Positions 7,792 through 16,062 of a DNA stretch of 64,000 nt are shown here, piece after piece; the stretch's first letter is position 1; every line of letters begins with the position of its first letter. A program made the position numbers and the translations under genes. A model generated the notes under the pieces. That model searched no databases and was not told where the DNA came from. It saw only the letters and a list, made by a program, of their open reading frames with translations. The DNA is from Gammaproteobacteria bacterium. GTDB taxonomy: Bacteria; Pseudomonadota; Gammaproteobacteria; Xanthomonadales; Wenzhouxiangellaceae. Location of the stretch: NCBI GenBank assembly GCA_021772985.1, contig JAJFKX010000058.1:1-64000 (forward strand), written 5' to 3'.

Positions 7792-8304
7792 TTAGAAGAG
7801 CGAGATAACAAAAAGTGTCAGGAACAGAAGGGCCGCCGCTACAACCCAATGTCCATGCACCTGTATGCGAATGGATCGCCTTGGAATACGGCCTGAGTGT
7901 TTAATGGCCTTCGAGGGTGGCGCAGAAGCAAAGGAGACAGGTGCAATCAGGCGATAGCCTACCTTTCGGATTGTCTGAATGAAAACCGCTTTTTTTGGGT
8001 TATCGCCGAGTGCTGTTCGCAGCTTGCAGATCGCTTGTGTCAGACCTTCATCATTCGGTGTGGTTTTCGCCCAAACAGCTTCGAGGATCTCTTCGCGTGA
8101 TATTGCCTGATTGGGATGAGCAGCAAGCAACAAAAGCACCTGCATGGCCTGGTGTTCAACATGTGTGGCCCGGTTTTCAGATGCAATCTGGTTCAAGCGT
8201 GGCTCAATCAACTTATTCCCGATCCAGAAGGGCTTGTCACAGGGAATCTGTTCCTCGGTGGATAGCGGCTTTTGAACGTTTGATGTGGTTACAGAGTGTT
8301 TCAT
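7792..8304 (-). CDS. membrane-anchored winged-helix regulator, ToxR/CadC type, without a periplasmic domain
   Basis: A 170-residue protein. Residues about 28-122 are an OmpR/ToxR-type winged helix (ISREEILEAVWAKTTPNDEG, LTQAICKLRTALGD, FIQTIRKVGYRLIAPV). A single C-terminal membrane segment (about 152-169) ends the protein, so no periplasmic sensor is left. It is transcribed away from the S41 peptidase gene and the two starts are about 110 bp apart, which suggests that it controls that peptidase. A similar small regulator is at 35594-36040. How it would sense a signal is unclear. Confidence 0.85.
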   Translation of the reverse strand: MKHSVTTSNVQKPLSTEEQIPCDKPFWIGNKLIEPRLNQIASENRATHVEHQAMQVLLLLAAHPNQAISREEILEAVWAKTTPNDEGLTQAICKLRTALGDNPKKAVFIQTIRKVGYRLIAPVSFASAPPSKAIKHSGRIPRRSIRIQVHGHWVVAAALLFLTLFVISLF

Positions 8305-8412
8305 TTGTGGCTAAATATACATTAAATACCTAAAAAAAACCTTTTCTTCAGGATACCGACCTGGGTGTTCGTTTATTGTTCGATCCAGTTTGAAATTAAC
8401 GAATCCAGGATC

Positions 8413-9861
8413 ATGAAAACACAGGTTATTGTTACAGTTCTTTTTATTTTCAGCTTTGGTTTGGCTTCAACAGCCTACAGCCAGAGTGCTGCGCGACAGG
8501 GTGAACTACAGGCCACCACAGTGCTTAGCGAAGCGCAAAAGGAAATTATCATTCAGCGTTTACTCAAACGCGTAGAGGACTTTTATGTGCTGCAAAGCCA
8601 GGCGCAGGAGATCATGGACAATATCCGGGAGCGACATGCGAGCCATGCTTATCAAGAGCTGGAGGACCCGCAGCAGTTCGCCAGGCAATTGACCCTCGAT
8701 TTGCGGGAGGCTTCGCAAGATGCGCATTTCGGCATCATGTATAACTCCGAGACATTTCAGGCGATGGCATCGGAATTGCCTCTGTTGGATGGTCCAAACA
8801 GTCGCGAAACCATGAAGGAATGGTTGGAGGACGACGATGCTGCTCCTGACATCGGTAGTTTAGCAGGAGACAAAAGACAGAATTTCTTCTTTACCAGGCT
8901 GGAAATCCTGGAAGGCAATGTAGGGTATCTGCGGCTGGATCGCATTCCTGCTCTTGATCCGGCAAAACCAACGGTCGACGCGGCCATGGCTTTTCTGGCT
9001 CATTCTGATGCAGTGATTCTTGACCTGCGTGGTAATCCGGGTGGCGTCGGCGGTTTTATCACTTACCTGATGAGTTACTTCTTTCCGGAGGGCCGCACGT
9101 ATCTCTACAAGCGTGATTTTCAGGCAGTGGGTGTAGTAGATGAGTTTTACACCGAGGAGACCCTACCGGGAAAACGGCTGGATCATGTCCCGCTCTATGT
9201 CCTGATCGACCCCTTCACCGGTTCAGCCGCGCGGAATTTGTCGTATACCTTACAAACCTTCGAACGCGCCATCCTGGTCGGGGAGGCAACTGGAGAGCAA
9301 GGCTATCGCGGTGCACATAGCGCGGGTCTGTTCCCGCTGGCGGATGGGCTGCTGGCGGTGGTACCTATCGGCCGGGTGGTGAATGCAAAGACCAATACCA
9401 ATTGGCGCGAAGGTGGGGTGCAGCCCGACGTATCGGTCAGCTCTAAAGAAGCCCTGGACGCAGCGCATCAATTGGCCCTGGAAACCCTGCTGGAGCGTAC
9501 TGGGGATGCTGCGATCACACAGGAGCTGAATCAGGCACTACAGAACCTGGACAGCAAACAAGAGGCGGCCATTTCGCCGCCGGTCGATGAAGCGGCTATG
9601 GCTGAATATGTCGGTGTTTACGGTGTGCGCACCATCAGTCTGGATGATGGCGTCTTGAAGTATACGAGAGAGGGTATGGGGGTAAAACTGGAGATGCAGG
9701 AAATCGAAAAAGATCTTTATACCTTAGTGATTCCGTCCAACACTAGATCCGCAAGCGTGCCCAATGTGCGGTTCAACCGCGATGAACAAGGTAGCGTTGT
9801 CGGGCTTTCCCTAATCAGTCCGGATGGCTCAGTCATGGAGACGACAAACAAGGATGAGTAA
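8413..9861 (+). CDS. secreted S41-family peptidase
   Basis: A 482-residue exported protein. The ATG at 8413 opens a signal peptide (VIVTVLFIFSFGLASTAYS); an in-frame ATG at 8365 would bury it. An N-terminal helical region (KEIIIQRLLKRVEDFYVLQ) resembles the S41 N-domain. The catalytic core has AVILDLRGNPGG, then PLYVLIDPFTGSAARNLSYT, where the serine of GSAA is the expected nucleophile, then AILVGEATGEQGYRGAHSAG and GGVQPDVSV. The usual S-A-A-E is S-A-A-R here, as in the IRBP-like tail-specific group. A C-terminal beta region follows. Divergent from the ToxR-type regulator. Confidence 0.85.
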   Translation: MKTQVIVTVLFIFSFGLASTAYSQSAARQGELQATTVLSEAQKEIIIQRLLKRVEDFYVLQSQAQEIMDNIRERHASHAYQELEDPQQFARQLTLDLREASQDAHFGIMYNSETFQAMASELPLLDGPNSRETMKEWLEDDDAAPDIGSLAGDKRQNFFFTRLEILEGNVGYLRLDRIPALDPAKPTVDAAMAFLAHSDAVILDLRGNPGGVGGFITYLMSYFFPEGRTYLYKRDFQAVGVVDEFYTEETLPGKRLDHVPLYVLIDPFTGSAARNLSYTLQTFERAILVGEATGEQGYRGAHSAGLFPLADGLLAVVPIGRVVNAKTNTNWREGGVQPDVSVSSKEALDAAHQLALETLLERTGDAAITQELNQALQNLDSKQEAAISPPVDEAAMAEYVGVYGVRTISLDDGVLKYTREGMGVKLEMQEIEKDLYTLVIPSNTRSASVPNVRFNRDEQGSVVGLSLISPDGSVMETTNKDE

Positions 9862-9937
9862 GGGCAAACTATCCTTTGACCAGAAGAATCTGGGCACACA
9901 CTATTATCAGCCGGAGCAAGAGTCAAAAACGAGAAAC

Positions 9938-9985
9938 AGGACAGGCACGGACATAAGGTAAAGTAAAGATAAAGGGCAGGCTGGG
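9938..9985 (+). repeat. RAYT-associated repeat, copy H (left arm only)
   Basis: AGGACAGGCA at 9938-9947 is a perfect left arm with no matching right arm; AGGGCAGGCT near 9975 is a weak second left arm. The 324-bp gap between the peptidase gene and the next gene (9862-10185) holds nothing else I can identify. Confidence 0.55.
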
Positions 9986-10185
9986 CCTCTTCAAAATAAT
10001 GGCCACTGTAGTTAAGAAGCACCGGCTGCCACAGTATGGCCCTAAGGTGTTTGATATCCTGGAGGTGACTGAATAAGCTGACGTGTAATAGTGACTGACA
10101 CTACTTGTGCTGTCCATAGATGCTAACCTCGGACTTAAGGTCGATTGTGTTATGCAATGTTAGAGTTCGGAGATAGGCTTGATCA

Positions 10186-11271
10186 ATGGATACAGCATCG
10201 TTTTTCTTTTGCAACGAAAAGCCGGGATTAGATATCAAGGCCATCGCCTCAAAAGTGGTTGCCATCGTGGAAGGGAATAACAATAAGGTCAGCGAAATGA
10301 CCTATGGTCAAGATGGTGAGGGGTTTTTTACCTCCTTCTGGTCATCATTGCGGGATGACGGTTCAGATATCTTGGCTGTGCTCACCTATCTAGGTGGTCT
10401 GTCGGGCAGCAACAGTCCCCATGCGAAGGTGGAGTTGGATCAGACCGGAGAGGTTTTTTATTACGCATTGGATGGAAGGCATCTGGTTACTTTCGACAGT
10501 CAGAATGATCTGTCCGAGCACCTGAAAAGTGCAGGGCAGTCGTCAGTCGAGGAATTGATGGTAAGTCGAACAAACCCGAAATACACTTTGCTTTTTGTAC
10601 GGCTTAAGTTTTCTAAAAAACGCTCGCTAGTCGACTATCACAAAGCAGCGATTGATTTCATTGCAGAAAAAAGTGCAGTAACGTATTCAACTCTTAAGCA
10701 GTTGCTGGATGCAAACTCATACACGAGTAATGTGGTCGACTATCCGTTTGCCAGTGTTTTCAGAGACGAGTTTGCCAAGCACAACATGAGTCCAGAAGCG
10801 ATGGAAGAATATGGGCAACTTATCGCAAGCATGGGCGAAGATGAGACAGACGACGAGTTTTATGAGCGGGTACAGCCGCGTTTGGAAAAACTAGAGAAAC
10901 AGCGCTATCAAACGGAACCACTGGCAAGCAGTAAGCTGGGTAACCTGAAGTTAGGCGAAGCGCTAAGTCAGTGTATTGCTCAAAAGAGTTTCTTGTTTTT
11001 GGTTTTCGAGCACGAGAAACAATTTGGTGTGTCCCCTTGCACGGAAGGCAAGCAGACCTGGCATGCCAGAAACAACATATTGAATGGCGAAGGGTTGCAA
11101 GTGCTTGAGTTGATGGAGTGCTTCATTCTTCAGCAGAGTATCGATAGTGTATCTGCTAAGCTCTACTCATCGTGTACTGGTTCAGGCGCGTCGTTTTTCA
11201 ATGGTGAGGATGGTATTGAGTGCCTTCCGTGGTGGCAAAGTGAGCCACTTCCGCTGACAATATGGCCATAG
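10186..11271 (+). CDS. hypothetical protein, cytoplasmic
   Basis: A 361-residue soluble protein with no signal peptide, membrane segment or motif I recognise. It is acidic and helical in the middle (SPEAMEEYGQLIASMGEDE, YERVQPRLEKLEKQ). The N-terminal part is mixed alpha/beta (IKAIASKVVAIVEGNNNKVS). The C-terminus is rich in aromatic residues and cysteines (SSCTGSGASFFNG, CLPWWQSEPLPLTIWP). The ATG at 10186 lacks a strong ribosome-binding site. It lies among the repeats and is probably an accessory gene. Confidence 0.6.
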   Translation: MDTASFFFCNEKPGLDIKAIASKVVAIVEGNNNKVSEMTYGQDGEGFFTSFWSSLRDDGSDILAVLTYLGGLSGSNSPHAKVELDQTGEVFYYALDGRHLVTFDSQNDLSEHLKSAGQSSVEELMVSRTNPKYTLLFVRLKFSKKRSLVDYHKAAIDFIAEKSAVTYSTLKQLLDANSYTSNVVDYPFASVFRDEFAKHNMSPEAMEEYGQLIASMGEDETDDEFYERVQPRLEKLEKQRYQTEPLASSKLGNLKLGEALSQCIAQKSFLFLVFEHEKQFGVSPCTEGKQTWHARNNILNGEGLQVLELMECFILQQSIDSVSAKLYSSCTGSGASFFNGEDGIECLPWWQSEPLPLTIWP

Positions 11272-11347
11272 AAATAACCATCAAAACTGCAGTTCTGCTT
11301 TCGAGAAACCATAGTGCACCCACAATTAGGTAGGCATGGTTTACTCG

Positions 11348-11417
11348 TTAGGCATCAGAAAAGCGGCGCATGTCATGCAGGATATGATCTATATAATGTG
11401 CTTGCATTAAATCTACT
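11348..11417 (+). repeat. RAYT-associated repeat, copy I (right half, last copy)
   Basis: TTAGGCATCAGAAAAGCGGC through ATGATCTATATAATGTG to CTTGCATTAAATCTACTGAG. The TATAAT part is intact but the TGCCTGTCC arm has become TGCTTGCAT. This is the last copy seen; none was found from 11.5 to 64 kb. Confidence 0.7.
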
Positions 11418-11481
11418 GAGCGGATAGCTAAAGATGCTGTAGGGTATTGGCTATGTATGATGGGTGCCCCAAAACTTCAGC

Positions 11482-12162
11482 TTAATCCCCACCTCCCAAA
11501 TACCTTCTCGTTTGCCCAATGGTATTAATTATCCCGTGGCTGAAAATTAGCGGCATAATGTTTTTTCGGCCAAACCAAATATATAAAAATCCCAGTGTTA
11601 AACCAATCATGCCTGTCTGTAACGCACCATTGAAGCCTTGATAATAATAATGGCGATAACCAAAAAACAGAGCAGAAAAAAATACCGCAGAGATATCAGC
11701 AGCTAAGCTATTTCCCAATACGGTGCTCATCCGATTAATAATAAATGCACGAAACAACAGCTCTTCAAAAAAAGACCCATGTGTCCAAACCAGTATAAGC
11801 ATGCCGATATAAGCAGTCAGATTGCCTTCAACATGATTAAAGCGACCACTGGTACCTATAGACTCATAACCTATCAGCCATTGGGTTAAGCTGGCAGCGA
11901 CTGCTACTGCAATAAAGGTCAGTGCTGTTAAAGCGATTGTTTTAAGCAGGTTTTTCGGCCATCTAAGGCCCAAGGCATACCAGTTAAGCCCACGACGCCT
12001 GAGCAAATAAGTCCCCAGGATCATCGCAGATAGCGTGGAGATTGGGCCAGCGTATAACTGGCTATAGGGTAGTATGGTTTGTTTGATAGTAACCAACACA
12101 ACCATAATAATTACCAGGTCTGCTAATGCACCCCCGCTGAAACTGGATTTATGTTTCATCAA
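11482..12162 (-). CDS. CPBP-family intramembrane metalloprotease (Abi/CAAX-type)
   Basis: A 226-residue multi-pass membrane protein. All three signature motifs are present: E133-E134-x-x-x-R138 (FFEELLFRAF), F-x-x-x-H ending at H171 (FFGYRHYYYQG) and H209-x-x-x-N213 (SHGIINTIG). These residues form the metal-binding active site of CPBP proteases, which cleave prenylated or small membrane peptides and are often linked to bacteriocin self-immunity. Here it lies 7 kb from the RiPP genes and on the edge of the repeat array, so no functional link is claimed. Confidence 0.85.
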   Translation of the reverse strand: MMKHKSSFSGGALADLVIIMVVLVTIKQTILPYSQLYAGPISTLSAMILGTYLLRRRGLNWYALGLRWPKNLLKTIALTALTFIAVAVAASLTQWLIGYESIGTSGRFNHVEGNLTAYIGMLILVWTHGSFFEELLFRAFIINRMSTVLGNSLAADISAVFFSALFFGYRHYYYQGFNGALQTGMIGLTLGFLYIWFGRKNIMPLIFSHGIINTIGQTRRYLGGGD

Positions 12163-12600
12163 AATTCCTATGCATTAAGCTGTTTTCTATTTGCCAGGGG
12201 TACGCCCGTGTCATTCAATTGGCTTATATAAGGCAACAACAAAAATTGTTACATCATTTTGTGATTACGCTTTATGTCTTTCTGCTGACTAAACATATGC
12301 AAAGAGTTTTCCCTGGTTCGAGTGACTCGCTGAACCAGGGAAAAGGTTTATAAAACAAGGCAATATGGCCAGTCACAAATTTGTCCTTGTTTTGTCATTG
12401 TTCACACCTTGATCAGGAAGTGGTACTCGGTCAGATTCTGCAGCTATGAATTAAACAAAAGATTTGGGCAATACGTGAATTGCCGATGATCATGCTGGAA
12501 CTATGGTGAACACTTATGCTGTATTTCATGGGTAATCAGTAGATCGCTTATTTCTTTATCCCCGTTACATAATTGTGACTAGCTGTGCCTGGAGTGTTTT
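12163..12600. other. divergent intergenic region with a nested inverted repeat
   Basis: This 438-bp gap separates two divergent genes. It holds a perfect 13-bp inverted repeat, TTTTCCCTGGTTC (12307-12319) and GAACCAGGGAAAA (12332-12344), with GAGTGACTC as a smaller palindrome in the loop. Each strand has T residues before the stem and A residues after it, the opposite of an intrinsic terminator, so a protein-binding site or a small mobile remnant is more likely. No open reading frame of interest. Confidence 0.6.
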
Positions 12601-14088
12601 ATGAACCGATTGACCCTGTTTTTATTGTGTCTTTTGTATGCAATGTCTTCCCTGGCGCAAAATGCTCACCCAGGGCTGGAATATGTCAGCGTTCTGGAAG
12701 CCGATGTGAATGATATAAATCATAGCTACTATTTGCGTGTTAATGATTCTGTTATTGATGATCTTGGGAATCTGGTTGTGATTGGGTTTTTTAATGGCTC
12801 CATTGATATGGATCCATCACCTGATGTGAATTTACTGACGGCAGCACCTGTCGCACCTTTTGACCATCCGTTTTTACGGACCAGTTCGTTCATTGCCAAG
12901 TATTCACCAAACGGAAGGTTAATTTGGGCACGCAAACTAGGCGATGATGGAAACATTGTTCGAGCACTGCATCTGAACACTGATGCCGAAAACAACATCG
13001 TTGTTTCTGGTCATTATAAATACATAGTCGACTTCGACCTTGGTGAAAACCAGGAATTGATGGATGCTTTAAGCACATTGGGCAACTTTGTGGTCAGTTA
13101 TGATCAAGACGCGGGGTTCAATTGGGTTAATCAAATTAATTCGGGAAGCGGATATGTCGAAATTATGGATGTTGGCATAAAAAACAACGGAAACCCTGTT
13201 GTCTCGGGCCAGTTCAATGGACAGATAGTTTTTCAAAGGCCGATCGGGGAGGTTGTATTAACAACTGGTCCTGCAAATTCATTTTTTGGGGAACTCAATC
13301 TTTCAGGGGAATGGCTGAATGCGAGACATGTGGCCAGCACAGATAATTTGAAAGTGAACAGTATGGTTCTGGACTCTGATGACAATGTGGTGCTGAATTT
13401 GACCGAAAATAATGTCTCCTATGTGCTGCGCCGCTATCTTGAGACAACCGTAGGATTCCAAACAATCTTAAGCTTACATCGCGGGGAGAACAGTGCGTTT
13501 ACCCTGAGTGGGATGGATATTGATGAGCATGACAATATCTATTTGGGAGGGGATTTTCGTGGAACCATATTGAAAAGTGGGTCGGTTTTTCTAAATTCCA
13601 GTAGTCCGACCGATGAAGATGCTTTTTTGGTAAAAGTGGACACTAGCAATAGTGTCATTTGGAAAAAGACAATAGTCCCGACAGAAGATGGAGATACCTT
13701 CCCCAAAAAAATCCTTTTAAAGCAAATCGAAATTAACAGTGGCGAGGACAGCAATGAAGGGCTATTGATAATGGGTATCACAAATTCAGTTTATTCATTC
13801 GGGAATGGCACTGTGCTTCCATCTTCTTCACCTGGTTTTGGTGCTTATATTGCAAAATTTAAAGCCAATGGAGATGCGGTTCACGCATCAGTCTTTGAGG
13901 GGTATGGGAACAATAGTTCGGTGCTCCTGACTTCGGCTCACGTAAATAATGACCAAATTCTTGTTGTCGGGAAATTAAAATCACTGACTGACTTCGATAT
14001 TAATCCATTAAGTATTTTTGATGTCTCTATTGCAAATGGTGATCCGGATGTCTTTTTTGCAAAGTACATTGATTTCATAAAGAACTAA
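12601..14088 (+). CDS. secreted beta-propeller (SBBP-like repeat) protein
   Basis: A 495-residue exported protein. Residues 1-19 are a signal peptide (LTLFLLCLLYAMSSLAQ). The rest is a series of blades with the repeated pattern of a D-x-x-x-N-V/I-V-V-x-G strand followed by F-I-A-K-Y/F: DDLGNLVVIGFFNGSIDMDP, TDAENNIVVSGHYKYIVDFD, DEHDNIYLGGDFRGT, FGAYIAKFKANGDAVHASVF and NNDQILVVGKLKSLTDFDIN. This is typical of SBBP/beta-propeller proteins found outside the cell. No catalytic residues are evident. It is monocistronic, and its 3' end converges on pepA. Confidence 0.75.
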   Translation: MNRLTLFLLCLLYAMSSLAQNAHPGLEYVSVLEADVNDINHSYYLRVNDSVIDDLGNLVVIGFFNGSIDMDPSPDVNLLTAAPVAPFDHPFLRTSSFIAKYSPNGRLIWARKLGDDGNIVRALHLNTDAENNIVVSGHYKYIVDFDLGENQELMDALSTLGNFVVSYDQDAGFNWVNQINSGSGYVEIMDVGIKNNGNPVVSGQFNGQIVFQRPIGEVVLTTGPANSFFGELNLSGEWLNARHVASTDNLKVNSMVLDSDDNVVLNLTENNVSYVLRRYLETTVGFQTILSLHRGENSAFTLSGMDIDEHDNIYLGGDFRGTILKSGSVFLNSSSPTDEDAFLVKVDTSNSVIWKKTIVPTEDGDTFPKKILLKQIEINSGEDSNEGLLIMGITNSVYSFGNGTVLPSSSPGFGAYIAKFKANGDAVHASVFEGYGNNSSVLLTSAHVNNDQILVVGKLKSLTDFDINPLSIFDVSIANGDPDVFFAKYIDFIKN

Positions 14089-14122
14089 TACTTTGTTCAG
14101 TCCTTTAACCAGATAGCGATAA

Positions 14123-15604
14123 TCAGTTGCACCGGTCAACCAGCCATTGGGTCAGTAGCCGTACCGGGCGGCCGGTGCAACCACTATTTTTACCCCATTG
14201 CCAGGCGGCCCCGGCAATATCCAAATGTGCCCAGCGCTGATCTTCAACGAAGCGTGATAAAAAGCACCCGGCGGTAATACTGCCCGCCGGCATACCGCCA
14301 ACGTTTCTCATGTCAGCAAACTCAGTGTCCAGCTGTTGCTGGTAATCGTCCCAAAGCGGTAACTGCCAGGCACGGTCATGGGTTAGTTGGCCGGCAGAAA
14401 ACAGTTCTTCAGCCAGGTCATCGTGTTTGCTCATTATGGCCGAGGCATGATGGCCTAGAGCCACAACACATGCGCCAGTTAAAGTGGCCACGTCAACGAT
14501 AGCCGCCGGCTTCAGGCGGGTTGACCAGGTTAAGGCGTCACACAACACCATGCGGCCTTCCGCATCGGTATTCAGCACTTCCACAGTTTTGCCAGACATT
14601 GTGGTAATCACATCGCCCGGGCGATAGGCTTTGCCGTCCGGCATGTTTTCGGCTGCAGCCACTATACAAGTGATATTTAAGGGTAAGTTAAGCCCGACAA
14701 CTGCTTCAAAAGCACCCAGCACTGAAGCGGCGCCGCACATATCGTATTTCATCTGTTGCATATTGGCAGCGGGTTTAATACTAATGCCGCCGGTATCAAA
14801 AGTAATACCTTTACCAACCATTACATAAGGGTTGGCACCTTCAGCGCCACCGCAATAATGTAATGCAATCAAGCGCGGTGGGTTAACACTGCCTTTGCCA
14901 ACCGCCAGCAAAGCATGCATGCCCAGCTCGTGCATGGCATCCGGATCCAAAATTTCGGCGGTGACTTTGTCCTGACTATCAGCCAATTGCTGAGCGTGTT
15001 GAGCTAAATCTATGGGTGTACATAAATTCGGTGGGGCGTCGCCTAGATAGCGGGCACTGTTTACGCCGGCGGCAATTGCGCTGGCTTGTTGCAGCACTTG
15101 TTCGCTGGCGCTGCTGACAAAAGCCACATAATCGGTAGCGGGGCTGGCGTCTTTGCCAGGTTTTTTGGTACGGGTATAACGGTAATCGGTATGCGCAAAG
15201 TCCAGCGCTGCTGTTTGTAATGCCCAACTGGCAGTACGGTTGTTGACGGCTAGTTCCGGTAAAGCACAAACAGCATTACTGGCACGACTGTTGCGTAAAG
15301 CTTTACCGGCTGCGATACACGCCTTGCTGTAATTACCAGCATCCAGCTCATCAGCCACACCGCAGCCAACCAATAGCAGCCGTGGGCTGGTGATACCGGC
15401 AGGGTGGTGTAACCATGTGGTTTTGCCAGCTACTGTGGCGATATCATGGCTGGCCAGCATTTGGCTTAGCTGGCCATTGCTAGCGCTATCCAGGTTATTG
15501 AAAGCTTGGCTTTGGCTGGTTGCCTCTGTTGATTTGAACACCCCGGCAATAATGCAGTCTTGATCTGCGTGTGCGAGTTCATCCGAATATAGTTTGAAAT
15601 TCAT
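14123..15604 (-). CDS. pepA: leucyl aminopeptidase, M17 family
   Basis: A 493-residue cytosolic di-metal aminopeptidase that removes N-terminal residues from peptides. The catalytic domain begins at VMVGKGITFDTGGISIKP, whose lysine and aspartate are metal or catalytic residues. MKYDMCGAASVLGA supplies another metal-binding aspartate, and NTDAEGR (about residues 346-352) is the family signature. MPAGSITAGCFL and AHLDIAGAAW follow near the end. Length and motif order match PepA. It is transcribed alone, converging on the beta-propeller gene. Confidence 0.93.
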   Translation of the reverse strand: MNFKLYSDELAHADQDCIIAGVFKSTEATSQSQAFNNLDSASNGQLSQMLASHDIATVAGKTTWLHHPAGITSPRLLLVGCGVADELDAGNYSKACIAAGKALRNSRASNAVCALPELAVNNRTASWALQTAALDFAHTDYRYTRTKKPGKDASPATDYVAFVSSASEQVLQQASAIAAGVNSARYLGDAPPNLCTPIDLAQHAQQLADSQDKVTAEILDPDAMHELGMHALLAVGKGSVNPPRLIALHYCGGAEGANPYVMVGKGITFDTGGISIKPAANMQQMKYDMCGAASVLGAFEAVVGLNLPLNITCIVAAAENMPDGKAYRPGDVITTMSGKTVEVLNTDAEGRMVLCDALTWSTRLKPAAIVDVATLTGACVVALGHHASAIMSKHDDLAEELFSAGQLTHDRAWQLPLWDDYQQQLDTEFADMRNVGGMPAGSITAGCFLSRFVEDQRWAHLDIAGAAWQWGKNSGCTGRPVRLLTQWLVDRCN

Positions 15605-16062
15605 AGTTACCTCTGGGTGTCTGGCGCTATCAGGCTGACAATGATTTTAAGTTTAATCTGACATAACCGTTGGCCGGTCTCATTTAGCCCAAAACGATGT
15701 CATGCAGAAATTGAAACAATCCTATGCTGCAACCCACAATATCAATTGATGCAGTGGCTTGATTATTACGCCGCACCTGGTTATTTAAAACCAGCTTGTT
15801 ACAAAAATGCGAGGCGAGTAAAGCAAGCTTCCTACCTTACCAACCCTCCAAACTTATTTACTACTATGAATACTCTAAAAAATATTGGCTATTTAGGCGA
15901 ATAGTTGAGCAGCCATGTCCGAAAGAGCGATTGAAATAGCACCAGTTTATCGCCGGGCTTTTCGAGATTATTAGACTGGGAAAAATGTGAAGTGTTGGAA
16001 ATGTGATATTACATTCTGCGCTTTTGTCATAGTTTACGACCAGCAAAGGGTTATACAGTTTA
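15605..16062. other. intergenic region, nothing recognised
   Basis: This 458-bp divergent gap lies between pepA and the cupin gene. It presumably holds both promoters. No clear hexamers, repeats, hairpins or small genes were found in it. Confidence 0.5.

Noticed and set aside
123-11417. The repeats as integron attC sites
   Set aside because: No R-Y-Y-Y-A-A-C / G-T-T-R-R-R-Y core pair flanks the units and no tyrosine integrase gene is present; a RAYT transposase is.
11482-12162. CPBP protease as immunity or leader peptidase of the RiPP locus
   Set aside because: It is 7 kb away, beyond pepA and the beta-propeller gene, and lies in the repeat array; no link can be seen.
12307-12344. Intrinsic terminator
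   Set aside because: It lies between two divergent starts, and T residues come before rather than after the stem on either strand.
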